Below are positions 20,742 to 32,330 of a stretch of DNA of 64,000 bases, in pieces. Positions within the stretch are counted from its first letter, which is position 1. Every line of letters begins with the position of its first letter. This DNA comes from Saccharina japonica. Its lineage: Eukaryota; Sar; Phaeophyceae; Laminariales; Laminariaceae. Under the pieces are notes generated by a model that ran no database searches, had not been told where the DNA came from, and was given only the letters and a program-made list of their open reading frames with translations. The stretch covers positions 141,858 through 205,857 of the forward strand of contig MEHQ01002869.1 in NCBI GenBank assembly GCA_008828725.1, read 5' to 3'. The position numbers and the translations under genes are program-made.

Positions 20742-21752
20742 CCCAGCAGTCTTCGTCAGGCGCAGAAACAACAACCCGTAACACACAAAAACAAGGAATG
20801 AGTCTATTTTTTCGAGGCTTCACGAAAGGTACAAAATGAAACCAGCCCCCGAACGACCCCCCCCCACCCCCCCCCCCCCCCCCCCCCCCCCGCCTCCCCC
20901 CCTCCCGGCGTCCATCTCGGAACGCTGCCCCTCCCCCATCGATAAAAATTAAGCATACATACCACAAATAACTGGCACCAGTATTATTAATACATCTAGA
21001 TAATCAAGCAGCCAGCCAAGCAAGGCAAAAAAAAAAAAAGTCAAACCACCGTCGTGGTCGTAGAGCGTCAAATTTTGTTGCGTCCAAAAACATGGCACCC
21101 CACCCCATCCACTAACCTCCCACCACGGAAGACAAGAAAACAAAAAAGAATGTCCCACTCTCTATGACCTGGCCGTGCAGCACCGACATTCGTTCGTTCC
21201 ATAATCTGCAACACACTCATCCACCTACCCAGTGACACCAACCCGCCCAAACACCAGCCCACCCACCCACCCACCCACCCACCCACCTACTCACGCACCC
21301 CACCCCACCCCACCTCATCGAGCGTACAACAAATCACGCACAGCACAGCAGTACACAGCAGCAGCAGTACAAGTACACAGCAGTAGTACATACACACAAG
21401 TAGTGCAACAGCAGCAGCAGCAGTACTGGACTACACAGCAGGACACAGCAGCAAGCAGCTGCAGTACACCCCACCGCACACGGCAGGCACGCGGCACTAG
21501 ACAGGGGAGGATAACACGGCCGAGCCGGATTTTTCCACCATTCTGCAACCGGCTACCATGCCCGGTCATCATCATCACCGCTGCCGCTGCCGACGTCCCA
21601 GCCTGCCCCGGCCCCCCGCGCAGCACCTATAAGTCTCACTCCCTTTCCATCGGGAAATCCGCAAAAAAAAAAAAAAAAAAAGTGAGAGCGGGCGCGACAG
21701 CGCCGGTTCAGCGAAACCCGGCCGCGCGTCCTGTGCCGTTGTTACTATTTAC
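20742..21752. other. No gene; C-tracts and tandem CCCAC
   Basis: A long C-tract occupies about 20857-20892. CCCACCCAC simple repeats run at 21258-21320 and CAGCAGTA repeats at 21335-21430. An A-run lies at 21664. Nothing coding can be supported. Confidence 0.5.
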
Positions 21753-21835
21753 TACCACCCTGTTCGGAAATATAAGGACGTTTTCATCTTCGTGTGGATG
21801 ACTAAACGGTCCTTATATTTCGGTCCAGATTGGTA
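21753..21835. mobile_element. M2 short inverted-repeat element
   Basis: The left end TACCACCCTGTTCGGAAATA and right end TATTTCGGTCCAGATTGGTA are inverted. The inner arms are AAGGACGTTTT and AAACGGTCCTT. Further CCAACGGTCCTTATA pieces follow to about 22062. Confidence 0.7.
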
Positions 21836-22529
21836 CCACTCTTATCTGGAAACAGAAAAGCAGCGGTTGGGTAAAAAAAGTTCATATGGATATCCAACGG
21901 TCCTTATACGTTGAAATAACCGTTCGGGTACTCGCATTAATGGTATGGATACCTAACGGTCGTTACGTTGAAAGATTCCGTTAGGATATTTAGTCATACG
22001 AATATGATACCCAACGATCAACGCCCAACGGTCCTTATCTTTCTGGACAGAGTGGTACCCACTACTGTTAACGACTACTGTAGTCTATACTCTTTCGTGT
22101 CTGTTTCTAACCAATCAGATTTGTTCCCTTCAAAACGATTGGCCAATCGCAAGCCTGTGGCGTGTGAAAATATCTATCTGCGCCTCTTCCGTCGGCGTGA
22201 CGCTGACGGACTCGAAAAAAAGCCTGCCAACTCTCTACAACCGAAGAATCGCGCGCAATAATACCACTGCCATCCATCCCTCCCTTCCCGCTGGGTTTAA
22301 CGCCCTCCCCAACCCCCTCCCCCCTGAGTTGAAATTTTACAAACTGCAACTGGATTTGTGAGGAAAGGCTGACTTAAGAACCGGACAAATCGTTGCCTTC
22401 TTGCATGCAGTACAGTAGTACTAAAAAAAGGGAAAATAACCTCGGAGAAAACGTGCAGGGAAAAACCGTCGCTGAGAACCCTCCCGCAGCGACCCACCCT
22501 GCTTTACGCCCCGACTGTGGTTGCGGCTA

Positions 22530-23010
22530 CGCTTGCAGCTGCTACTGTTGCTACTGCTGCTACTCCTGCTGCTGCTGCTGCTGCCGCTGCTGCTAGCGCT
22601 ATTGCTACTTACTGCAGCTGCTACTATTGCTACTGCTACTCCTGCTGGTGGTGCTGCTGCTGCATCATGGTGCGTTTCCAGGGTCAATCAACTTGGAACT
22701 GCCTTGGGGGCGCTGCTGCTGTTGCAAACGCCCAAAAACAAGCACAGGAGATTTTTTTTTTTCCTTTCTCAGGGGAGAGAGATAGGGCTAAAGCGGAGCT
22801 AGCTGCGAGGCGCCTCATCCCGCACCTACCGCAGCAACACTAGCAGCCGCAGCAACACTAGCAGCAGCACCACCAATAGCAGTAGCACCAGCAAGCAGCA
22901 GCAACAACTGCACAACCAACTTAACTTCCCTTTCCCAGATAGAAAAAGGGAAGGGAGAGTGGGAAGGGGCAGCAGCAGCAGCAACAGCAGCAGCAGCAAC
23001 AACAACAACG
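22530..23010. repeat. CTG/CAG trinucleotide-rich tracts
   Basis: GCTGCTACTGTTGCTACTGC-type repeats (22530-22665) are followed by CAGCAGCAACA-type repeats in the opposite sense (22830-23010). Frames are Leu, Ala, Cys or Ser runs. No splice signals or non-repeat protein sequence support a gene. Confidence 0.7.
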
Positions 23011-23037
23011 ACAACAAAAATCGGGGAGATGGGGAGG

Positions 23038-23040
<3 letters not shown>

Positions 23041-23076
<36 letters not shown>

Positions 23077-23205
23077 ACTCATGCCATGCATGGTCGTAGT
23101 CGTACTTCGAATCACCATAGACCCAATGAGGCGTATATACTCATTTGTTGCTTGCCTTAGCCATTCGACCATTGACCACGCATCCCTTTCGAGATACGGG
23201 AGCGC
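23041..23205 (-). mobile_element. LINE-beta plus LINE-alpha ends, minus strand, with poly-C tail
   Basis: Read on the minus strand: GTCGTGCTGCTC..., TCTCGAAAGGGATGCGTGG, GGCAAGCAACAAATGAGTAT (beta end), then GTCTATGGTGATTCG and ACCATGCATGGCATGAGTAC (alpha end), then about 35 C. Two family ends in series with one tail parallel the plus-strand clusters. Confidence 0.65.
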
Positions 23206-24074
23206 GGGGGGGGGGGAGCAGCACGACCGCCATTCCAAGAGGCCACTCGCTCGCTGCAACGACACAAGACGCGTGCGAATGCCAACCGTGACGGCATACG
23301 CTCACGCCAAGCATACTAATCGTACCGTACCATACCGCACCGCACCGTACCGTGCCGAATCGCACCGCAACGTATACGGGTGTAGAAAACCGCACCGCAA
23401 CACTGCACCATGAAAACCGCACCGCGCAGCATCGCGCAGCATCTCATAGCACATGTACTGCACCACGCCGCAAGGCTCCGAACCGCACCGCATCGTGTAC
23501 CCTGCACCCTGCTGCACAGCAGCGCACTGCATGCCAAAACAGCGCGAACGGTCGGCTGATAGCTACACACCCGTTGTCATCGCTCGGGGCGCCACGATAC
23601 AAAGAAAAAAAAGTAGAAGTCGATCAACATGACACGACATCACAGCACAGCAAAGAGAGAAGCACAGGCACACGCATGACGCGTTTACAGCCTGCCCTGG
23701 CCCTGTCCCGCGAGCGTTTCGCAGCGCTTAAGCACAACGAATACCAGGTCATGCCTACAACGAATATTTATAGGTTACGCCCACAACGGATATATTTAGA
23801 GGTTATGTCCACACCATATATGTATAGGGCATGCTCACAACGAAAACAAAACGCAGGCTTAAGTAGGTACGACGAACAGACGGGTTGGGCTTTATACACC
23901 GTGAAAAAAAACCCTTCCTGACGCGTCTCCTAAAAAATAAGGAAGTCGCCCTGCCTCCATGCTCACAGCGTAATAACAGACCGCGACGAACAGACGGGTT
24001 GGGTTACTGCATACACCATACAAGACCACCCCCATGCCTGCGCCCCTCCCCACCCTAAAAAAAAAAAAAACTGT
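23206..24074. other. No gene; CGCACCG-type simple sequence
   Basis: CCGCACCGTACCGTGCCGAA-like repeats occupy 23320-23520. A CATAGGTTACGCCCACAACG repeat lies at about 23770-23850. GACGAACAGACGGGTTGGG occurs at 23871 and 23987. Confidence 0.5.
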
Positions 24075-24102
24075 CGCCATGTTCTCTCTCTCTCTCTCTC
24101 TC

Positions 24103-24144
<42 letters not shown>
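24075..24144 (+). repeat. (TC)n followed by poly-C
   Basis: About 24 nt of TC repeats then about 41 C. No LINE end adjoins it, so it is plain simple sequence. Another C-run with one undetermined base lies at 24330-24356. Confidence 0.85.
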
Positions 24145-24752
24145 ACCGCGCCCTCCAGAATCACGCGAAGCTAACGTCGTCAACGTAGCGAGAAAAAAGC
24201 AACCGGCACGAGGGAGGGGGCAACTTGTGCTATTCGTAAAGCTTAAAGTTTCCCGTCCTCCCCAGCCGCCTCCAGCCAGGTGTGTTCAAAACCAAGCTCA
24301 CAATCTCCCGTGTAGCCAAAACATCGCACCCCCCNCCCCCACCCCCCCCCCCCCCCAAACACGCCACCCAACGCGCTGCGCTAACTCGGAACTCCCAGCC
24401 GAGGGTTATAAACGGATAGAGCCAACCCTGCGCCGGGCTCAATGCAGAAAAAAATAGGTATTCCACGGCGTAAAATAAGCCTGCGATGGTCGTTCTTTTG
24501 CTCAGTCGCAAGAGAGCACCACAGGAAAATAAAATACAAAAAAAGAGATTGAAAAAAAAAACGATGAAAAAAAAGAAAAGAAAAAAGAAGATACGTACAA
24601 AAAAAACACACACACAAACACACACTACACCCGTAGAACAAAACAAAAAACATATATATGGTATTTAAGTACACAAAACTTAACCCAAAAACCAAAACAA
24701 GAAACACATTAAAAAAAAAAAAAACAGCAAAAAATACCATCCAAGACCCATT

Positions 24753-25014
24753 TTAGAAACGGACCTCCATATACCGGTATGATATATACCAGGTCCTAAC
24801 TATTAATAGCAGCAATGCGGTGTGTGTGTCACACACACCCAAATCATGTGCGACGCAAACCGCCATTCCCTGCGTCGGCGAGGGGCCATAATAAACCGCC
24901 CGCCGTCGAGGGCAGTAAAAGCCCTGGTCAGCGCCCCGGCACGGGTGATGCGCACATCGGCGCCAGTAGCGGCGCCTCAGGAAGCAGGGCATGACCCTCC
25001 TTACGGGCCTGAGC
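24753..25014 (-). CDS. Candidate terminal exon of the SCP-like phosphatase
   Basis: On the minus strand a run of 66 C (25084-25019) is followed by CTCAG and then GC-rich sequence from 25014. If spliced from donor 26540 (phase 2), the frame reads RLRPVRRVMPCFLRRRYWRR and stays open to a TGA at 24753. Phosphatases of this class end shortly after the helix corresponding to DDVRDGIIR with a basic Arg-rich tail, so this fits loosely. Another frame (QARKEGHALLPEAPLLAPM, stop near 24928) looks more natural but is out of phase with that donor. Only a transcript can decide. Confidence 0.3.
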
Positions 25015-25016
25015 CT

Positions 25017-25018
<2 letters not shown>

Positions 25019-25084
<66 letters not shown>
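25019..25084. repeat. 66-nt poly-G (poly-C on minus strand)
   Basis: The longest pure homopolymer in the window. On the minus strand it ends 4 nt before a CAG that could be a 3' splice site. Confidence 0.95.
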
Positions 25085-25087
<3 letters not shown>

Positions 25088-25389
25088 GGAGGTTCCGCAG
25101 AAGGGGAGGGGACGGGGGAGGGAGGTAAGGGGGGTGGGTGGAGATTCGGAAAAAATCGATCAGCACACACATTGAACTTGTTCCCGAGCAGAGACCGGGT
25201 AGAAAGACAGGCAAAAAACACAAGGCAAGGACAGGCGAGGAAAGGCAAGGCAAGGCAAGGCAGGAACAAACACCAAAGCACCAGTCGCCGATCAATCACA
25301 AACACCAATAAAAAACCAAGCACCAATCACAAGCCAAACACCTATAAACCACCAACCACACTCACCACTAATCACTCCCCAACACCAAC

Positions 25390-26600
25390 CAGAATGTGCT
25401 GAAAGACGGCAAGTTCACCCCTATAGACGGACGCCTAGACGGCCTTTACGGGGGACGCGTGGGAAAAAATCCCGGCTTTGCGGGAAAGCCTTCCCATCAT
25501 ATAACCAATCACCAACCACCAAATACGCTGGAAGAAGGGCGTTTTTACCCCTATATAGACGAACGACGTACCACCAAAAACCCCTAGACGGCTAAACCCG
25601 GGGATGCGTAGGAAAAATCCCCGGTTTTGCTGGAAAACCTTCCCATAATATCGAAATCAATCACCAACCACCAACCACCAATTATGCTGGAAAACGTTTT
25701 TTTTTTTACTTGTTACCCCTATTAATAGACAAACGGTCTACCAGTAAAAAAAAACAGACGGACACGCCTAGTTGGTTAAAACCGGGGACGCCTGGAAAAA
25801 TCCCCGGTTTTGGAAAGCCTTCCCATACCATCGACACCAATCACTAGCCACCAACCACTAATCACATGATAATGCCATCTCGGACAACGTCCGCCGGGGC
25901 GAGGGGGGCGTAGGAGACTCGAGGGTAGAAAAAACCGGGGACGCGTGGGAAACATCCCCTGTTTTGCGGGAAAGCCTTCCCATAATATCGACACCAATCA
26001 ACCAACCACCAATCACTACGAGTAACCACCTGATAATGCCATCTCGGACATCTTCCGCCGGTGCGAGGGGGCTTCAGAGACTCGAGGGTAGGCAAGAGAC
26101 TCGAGGGTAGAAAAATCGGGGACGCGTGGGAAAAATCCCCTGTTTTACGGGAAAGCCTTCCCATAATATCGACACCAATCAACCAGCCACCAATCACTAC
26201 CCACCTGATAATGCCATCTCGGATATCTTCCGCCGGGGCCAGGAGCATAAGAGACTCAAGGGTACACAAGAGACTCGAGGGTAGACAAACCGGGGACGCG
26301 TGTGGAAAATCCCCTGTTTTGCAGGAAAGCCTTCCCATAATATCGACCCCAATCAACCAACCACCAACCACTACGAATCACCTGATAATGCCATCCCGGA
26401 CATCGTCCGCCGGGGCCAGCGGCTTAAGAGATTCGAGGGTAGACAAACCGGGGACGCGTGGGGAAAATCCCCTGTTTGGCGGGAAAGCCTTCCCATAATG
26501 TCGACAACAATCAACCAACAATCAACCACTACGAATCACCTGATAATGCCATCCCGGACATCGTCCGCCGGGGCCAGCGGCTTAAGAGATTCGAGGGTGG
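25390..26600 (-). repeat. Tandem array built from an exon 3' end plus its 5' splice site
   Basis: On the minus strand a unit of about 165-175 bp repeats. The unit is CTCGAATCTCTTAAGCCGCT, GGCCCCGGCGGACGATGTCC, GGGATGGCATTATCAG, a GTGATTCGTAG-type intron start, TATGGGAAGGCTTTCC and ACGCGTCCCCGG. Exonic parts lie near 26540-26600, 26376-26436, 26202-26265, 26026-26090 and 25860-25925. The first is the real end of the phosphatase exon; the second is identical and the third still encodes LMLLAPAEDIRDGIIR. Left of 25860 only the intronic half recurs, decaying to 25390. Confidence 0.85.
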
Positions 26601-26703
26601 ACAGGAGCTCCGTGTCCCCGCGATCTCCGTAGAAGCTGGAGATGTGAACGCCGTTCTCCAAGTGATACCGGATCACTTCCCACGAGTTTTCCACCATGAT
26701 CAC
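26540..26703 (-). CDS. SCP/Dullard-like phosphatase, C-terminal catalytic exon
   Basis: The acceptor TTCTCCTGGGCCCAG (minus strand) is followed by VIMVENSWEVIRYHLENGVH and ISSFYGDRGDTELLSTLESL, then KPLAPADDVRDGII. In FCP1-homology phosphatases the segment after VKDL-x-LSK is V-I-x-V-D-N-S, then a loop (N-G-I-x-I-x-S-F/W-x-x-D), D-x-x-L-L, and a helix. The match is close. The motif-4 position reads E-N instead of the usual D-N, a substitution to check. The exon joins in phase 0 to the exon ending at 43421, where LSK is left open. Its 3' end is either donor GTGATT at 26539 (phase 2) or the TGA at 26536-26538. Intron 26704-43420 separates the two parts. Confidence 0.8.
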
Positions 26704-27050
26704 CTGGGCCCAGGAGAAGGGTAAGGGGGGGGGGGGGAGAGAGTGAGTGCAGTGTGGTGATGGAATACCGAATGAAAATCGAGTGCGACACGATGTCGAT
26801 AAATAAAAAACTCGACACGATTTCGAGACGTAAAAACTTATCGTAATAAAAAAAAACGAAGAGGATAGATGCACGATAATAGCCATGTACGTGTGTATAT
26901 CTTACGAGAATCGAGGTCGATACCTGGTACCACGTATGTGACTCTGGTATGTTATGATAAGATACGATGCCGATAGGCGAAAACAAAAAATCGACGCGAT
27001 TTTCGATACTCCATACCACTCTGACCGGTAATAGAAGGCTCGTTTTTATA

Positions 27051-27651
27051 TTAACCCATCCAGAACTGAAAAACTTATCCCACCCTAATTCCAAGTAGTT
27101 TGTCCCCAAAAACGTGGGACCAGTTCTTAAGGGGTTAACACTTAATCGAAATGGTGCTTATTATTCGGGTCAGAGCGGATAATATGTACCAGGTATATGA
27201 TATCGATATTTTCAGTTTTGCGTTCAGTATCAGCAGCAAAAAAAAAAACGGGGATGCCAGGGCGTGGAGGGCAAAACGCGTTCGACATGGTATACAGCAG
27301 TGGGTACTCCGATTTAAGAGCGACCCTTGACAAGCCAAAACAAGCGCTCTTAACCCTTTCAGAACTGAAAAAAAAAATCCACACTAATTCCAAGTAGTTT
27401 GTCCCCAAATATGTGGGAAAAAATATCCCACACTAATTTCAAGTAGTATGTCCACAAATACGTGGGTCCAGTTATTGAGGAGTTAACTGGCCACAGATTG
27501 CTCTTATCTGTAGTGGGATATATACATACCATTTTTTAGTATAGGCGGGACATGCCGACTTGACCGAACCCTTTCAGAACTGCAAAACTTATCCGACACT
27601 AATTCCAAGTAGTTTGTCGCCAAAAACGTGGGACCGGTTCTTAAGGGGTTC
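27051..27651. mobile_element. Cluster of three M3 elements
   Basis: Copies occupy 27051-27138, 27350-27487 (two cores) and 27566-27651. Consensus: left end TTAACCCTTTCAGAACTG, core CACACTAATTCCAAGTAGTT and TGTCCCCAAAAACGTGGGA, right end CCAGTTCTTAAGGGGTTAA. The terminal 17 bp are inverted repeats. Confidence 0.8.
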
Positions 27652-28030
27652 AATCCCGAATGCTCATACCTTGGGTGCTCTTAAATCGAGGCACCCACTG
27701 CGTATATATCGAAAGTCCGATATTTGACCATTTCGATTATATCGAAATTGGAGAGAGAGCTTTGATAATTCAGATGCAAAAAAAAAAACGACACCAGATC
27801 GGTCACAGAAAGCAAAAGCACCCAGGGCCACGTGACTGGGGTGTATACCCTGTATAGTGATAAATTTTCAATTTTCAATTTTAGTGCCCGACGTAACGCA
27901 AGGAGTTGTTTCGTGTTCGCGTGGATCTATCTGCCCGCGCAGGCGAGAACTTCCGTAGATGTGCCCGCACTGAAAATAGAGCCTTTCCACGCACAACGAC
28001 CAGGTGGCACACCGACCAGGCATGCCTCTC

Positions 28031-28061
28031 GTTAGGGCTATAGGGTTAGGGTTAGGGTTAG
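28031..28061 (+). repeat. Interstitial telomere-like repeat
   Basis: GTTAGGGCTATAGGGTTAGG then GTTAGGGTTAG. This is about three exact TTAGGG units. Confidence 0.85.
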
Positions 28062-28124
28062 AGGTCCGGGTCGGGGTGGTGGCCGCCGTTAGCCGAAGCC
28101 AAAAATAAGCAAGGACTATCATGG

Positions 28125-28570
28125 GAGTCAACGGGACGGGAATTCCCATAGAGAACGGGACGGGACGGGTATTCCCGTCCCGTCCCATCGTGAAATGTCT
28201 CCCGTCCACGACCTCCCGTCCCATCCCATCATGTTTTTCCTACCCATTTCCGTCCCATATGGCCGAATTAGTATCCTCCCGTTCTCCCGTCCCCACCTTG
28301 CTTCCCATCCCATCGTCGAATACTTTCTCCCGTCCCATCACTTCCCATCCCGTTGGCAGGATACTTTCTCCCGTCCTATCACTTCCCATCTCGTTGGCAG
28401 GATAATTTATCCCGTCCCACTTGCTTCCCGTCCCACTATCCCCGCACGTACTCCCGTTCCCATGACCATTGTGGACATACTGCTCCCATTGTCAGTTCCC
28501 ATCTTCCTCCGATTTGCGCTTCCCGCTCAACCTCCCAAATCTCCCATTTGCACTTCCCACATACGTGTAG
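28125..28570. repeat. CCCGTCCCATC-rich minisatellite
   Basis: Irregular repeats of TCCCGTCCCATC, CTTCCCATC and GTTGGCAGGATA spaced by 40-50 bp. Frames are Pro/Ser/His repeats and not genes. Confidence 0.75.
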
Positions 28571-29039
28571 TTTCGTAGTTTCAGTGGAAGTTGTATAAAT
28601 TCATATTTTTTATATGTGAATCCAAGGTGAATCTTGGATTTAAGTATTTATTGTTATGCTACGCTGTCATCATCACCTCTCCCATTATTTTATTTTTATT
28701 TTTTCACTTTTGGAGAGAGACGCACCACACACCACACAAGCACCACACACACGTTCCTCATGGCGGAATCGGCCCGTGGTGGCTCGGCTGCCGAGCCTCC
28801 GGCATAGCCAAGTCGGTCATTTGCGATCAGTGGTACTCCCGTGAATAAGATGGGTGCAGGCGTTGGGAGAAACAAGCAGACGTCAGGGATTTGGAAGTAT
28901 TGCGTGGAGTTCGAGCCAGCTGTGGACAAGAAGAACGTGAAGTGTGCCGGTGTACACGGCTGTAGACACTACTAGTTCGTAACGAGGCTTGGGGGAGACG
29001 GGGTGTACGTTCCGTTGAGCATCTATGTTCCGTTGAGAA

Positions 29040-29490
29040 CGTCCCACATATCCCCAGTGGAGTGGGCTTCCCGTTGTCTTTCCCATCGACATTGGCAATT
29101 TTCCCATTGCCTTTCCCATCGACAATGGCAATTTTCCCATTGTTTCCCGTCCCACTATAGAACGTGATAGTCCCATCTCATCCCGTCTGAAAGATGGGAG
29201 CCATATTCGATTCCCATCCCGTCCCCATCAATAAAAAACTCCCATCTTCCCGTCCCGTTCCCGTCCCGTCTAGAAAGCATGTGGACATTTCCCGTCCCGT
29301 TCCCGTCCCGTCTAGAAAGCATGGGACATTTCCCGTCCCGTTCCCGTCCCGTCTAGACGAAAATTATCCCGTCCCATCCCGTCACAACGGGAGCAGAAAA
29401 ACTGACGATGGGATCCCGTCCCGTTGACAACGGGAGCCCATTTTTTTTCCGCCTGCGGCTGGCTAAGGACTCCCGTCCCGTCCCACACGG
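29040..29490. repeat. TTTCCCGTCCCGTTCCCGTC minisatellite
   Basis: A 50-bp unit containing CGTCTAGAAAGCATGTGGAC is tandemly repeated at 29265-29360, surrounded by looser CCCATTG/CCCGTCCC sequence. It is related to 28125-28570. The 28575-29039 interval between them has no recognisable gene. Confidence 0.75.
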
Positions 29491-29734
29491 TGCCTGCGGC
29501 ACCATGATAGCCCTTGAAAATAAGCTCACCGTCAGGAACGAACGAATGCCTTCCAGCTTCGTGACAAAACCCTACCTCATTAGAAACAGCATCACTTCAT
29601 GCGGGGAAGTCTGACAAGTTCGCCTGAGCGGGCAGATTTACGCCAGCTGGGTTGTTTGTGTACGCGAACACATGCAGCATTCGCACCCTACTCATACGAC
29701 GTTGACATTGCCGTCTTTACGTACATACGTAACG

Positions 29735-29955
29735 ACTTTTTTGGTCAAAATGGTGCATCATTCTGGCCGTAAATAGAATCCCTGTTCACGTATATACATA
29801 CGTAAGTCACAGCTGTTTTTTTTTTTTTTTTATATACGTTAACGACTTTTGGTCAAAATAGTGCATCATTCTGGCCGTAAATATAATCCCCGTTTACGTA
29901 CGAAACGACTTTTGGTCAAAATAGTGTATCATTCTGGCCGTAAATATAGTCTCCA
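29735..29955 (+). repeat. Three tandem copies of a 70-110 bp unit
   Basis: GGTCAAAATGGTGCATCATT then CTGGCCGTAAATATAATCCC occurs three times, separated by ACGTAC-rich spacers. Diverged pieces recur at 30030-30060 and 30448-30480. Confidence 0.75.
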
Positions 29956-30231
29956 ATTTGGCTCTGATGTGAATTATCAAACGCTCCTTATATTCCGGGC
30001 CAGCACGGCAAATATCGTCTGTTTTGGTCAAAATGTATGTACCAGTTATCATTTTTGCCGGGAATACAAGTATAACACCAGTTTTCCCTCTGATATGAAC
30101 ATTAAACGTTCCTTATACCTGGTATGTACAAGCGCGGAAAAAAAAAATTGGGTGCCGAAACGCTATTTCGTTATTTCTACTGTACAATGACGTACGTAGT
30201 ATATACCCGTCTGGCCGTTTTTTCTCTTTCA

Positions 30232-30455
30232 CGCAGCTAGATTGCTAGCAGGGTAGGTCGTGCCTGTCCTATATGGCAATGCATTGTCTGCTCTGCTTAC
30301 TGCATTGCAACGTAGCATCTCCGTGTCCAAGTTTTATGACCACAAGAGTTTCTGTCTCTCTAGGATGAAGAATCGGCACAGACACTGGGTGTGCTGGATG
30401 TCGACGGGTATATAGAAATGACGGTTTCATGTGAAAACACACACACCCGTCTGGC
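30232..30455 (+). repeat. Dispersed repeat D1
   Basis: Shared with 37708-37935, 40512-40668 and, inverted, 39745-39832. Key parts are GCTAGCAGGGTAGGTCGTGC, TACTGCATTGCAACGTAG, TAGGATGAAGAATCGGCACA and ACTGGGTGTGCTGGATGTCG. No terminal repeats or conserved frame are seen; it may be the end of a larger element. Confidence 0.8.
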
Positions 30456-30526
30456 CGTAAATATAGTACCCTTTTGAACTCTGACATGAACATCAAGCGG
30501 GGCTTATATTACCGACCGGCCAGAGC

Positions 30527-30617
30527 GGTATCACACATCTTTATCCGGAAATATAAGGTTCATTTGGTTGTTCCTGTACAGACCTGAATGATCCTTATAT
30601 TTCCGGACAGAGTGGTG
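30527..30617. mobile_element. M2 short inverted-repeat element
   Basis: The arms TCCGGAAATATAAGGTTCAT and ATGATCCTTATATTTCCGGA pair around a short spacer. The right end is ACAGAGTGGTG. Confidence 0.7.
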
Positions 30618-30864
30618 CCCATTTGCAGGCAAGGAACCCGTTTAGGCTGCAGTCCCTTTGCAGGGACAAGACACATGGAATTAGACTATTAATAGGATTT
30701 TTAAGTTTCTGTAAAGTGCAACTACTACGCAAAACAACGCTCTGCAACTGCAACTGCGACTCTGTTGCGCAACAACGTTTTTGGGGGTCAACTGACTTGG
30801 AAATATAATTGGGTAATTACTGCAGTACCAGTATACTTCGAAGTACTGTATACGTATTGCACCG

Positions 30865-31512
30865 TATCACACTGGGTGATAACATAACACACGGGTGATA
30901 AGATAACACCCGGGTGATAAGATAACACCCGGGTGATAAGATAACACACGGGTGGTAAGATAACACACGGGTAATAAGATAACACAACCCCCAGGGATCG
31001 GTTTCAAAGCCATTTTTTCTTCGAAACACAGGGAAATGGCGGCTTTGGGGAAAAATCTCATCGAGATGTTTCCATAGATGCATTGATTGGTCGGCGCATT
31101 CCCCATAGTCGAGAAAATCAGCTGCGAAATTCGTCGGAGGGGGTGTGTTATATTATCATCCCGGGTGATACGGTAACCCTATACTGGTATGTGTAAACGT
31201 CCGAGGGGGTGTGTTATATTACCACCCGGGTGATACGGCAACCCTCTATATACTGGTGTATGTAAACGTCCGAAGGGGTGTGTGTATCTTATCACCCCGG
31301 GTGATACGGCAACCCTATACTGGTATATGTAAACGTCCGAAGGGGTGTGTTATCTTACCACCCGGGTGATACGGTAACCTTGTACTGGTATATGTAAACG
31401 TCCGAGGGGGTGTGTTATCTTATCACCCCGGGTGATATACGGTAACCCTCTACTGGTATATAACAACGTCCGAGGGGGTGTGTTATCCTATCACCCGGGT
31501 AATACGGTAGGC
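30865..31512. repeat. Two tandem arrays sharing the palindrome CACCCGGGTG
   Basis: The first array (30865-30985) has about five 20-bp units AACACCCGGGTGATAAGAT. The second (31132-31512) has six units of about 65 bp: GTCCGAGGGGGTGTGTTAT, TACCACCCGGGTGATACGG, AACCCTATACTGGTATATG. They are separated by about 145 bp of other sequence. Confidence 0.85.
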
Positions 31513-32330
31513 GAAATTTCAAGCAATTTGTCCTATTGAACGTTGGTGCGATTGTCAAAGTATCTACTGTAATAGCTGAGTCAGGCAATCAAAGCTGAGT
31601 CAGGTGCAGTTGCCAAAGGACTAACAGCTGAGTCAGGCAACAAAGAGCCGAGCCCAGGCAATTAATAGCCGAGCTTAGGTGAAAACGCAATATATAGCTC
31701 CGAGTCAGGCAATTAATACACATATATAATAACTCACACCAACACAAAATCGCATCGATTGGACGGGGATGCCGAACGCAAGCCTTTTGCCCCTTTTACT
31801 CCTGCGTTACACGTTTGTGCATAAATAAACCTAAATCCGACTCGAAATATCAAGATAATGAAACAGGGACATTATCTTATTCGCTGCATATATGTGTGCA
31901 CCTTTTTACTACTCATACATACGTACAACGGGATGGATGCACGTACAGATAAAAAACGATACGTACCTACACATTTTCTCGACATTTTTTAGAGATCCAG
32001 ACAGGGGAGGGTGAAAAACTAAAACCAAGGACACAAAATGAAAACGATTAAAAAACAATCGCTTTGTGGAAATATCTTGTCGAGATCTTTCCTTATGGAA
32101 AAATCTTGTCGAGGAAATCAGCTTGGATTTTTCGTGTGAGGGGGGGGGTGTTATTTTGCGTGTTATGCAGTAGTAAGTCACAACGGTACTTTGGACGAGA
32201 TACTATTATATTCATACGCCAATACCTGGTTTGTACTCGTATTCATATTAATATTTTAAAAAAAAAATGTGCGAGTACTACGAGGTACCAGGAAAACTAT
32301 ATACGTATGTATGATATATTTTGTTTTTTA
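31513..32330. other. No gene; short GAGTCAGGCAA repeats
   Basis: AGCTGAGTCAGGCAATCAAA and variants recur about five times at 31570-31715. The rest is AT-rich with nothing coding. Confidence 0.5.

Noticed and set aside
25862-26371. 169-codon minus frame with repeated LAPAEDIRDGIIR
   Set aside because: Read-through of the tandem exon-end array, not an independent gene; reported as a repeat.
28195-28578. Pro/Ser/His-rich frames at 28.1-28.6 kb
   Set aside because: CCCGTCCCATC minisatellite translated in several frames.
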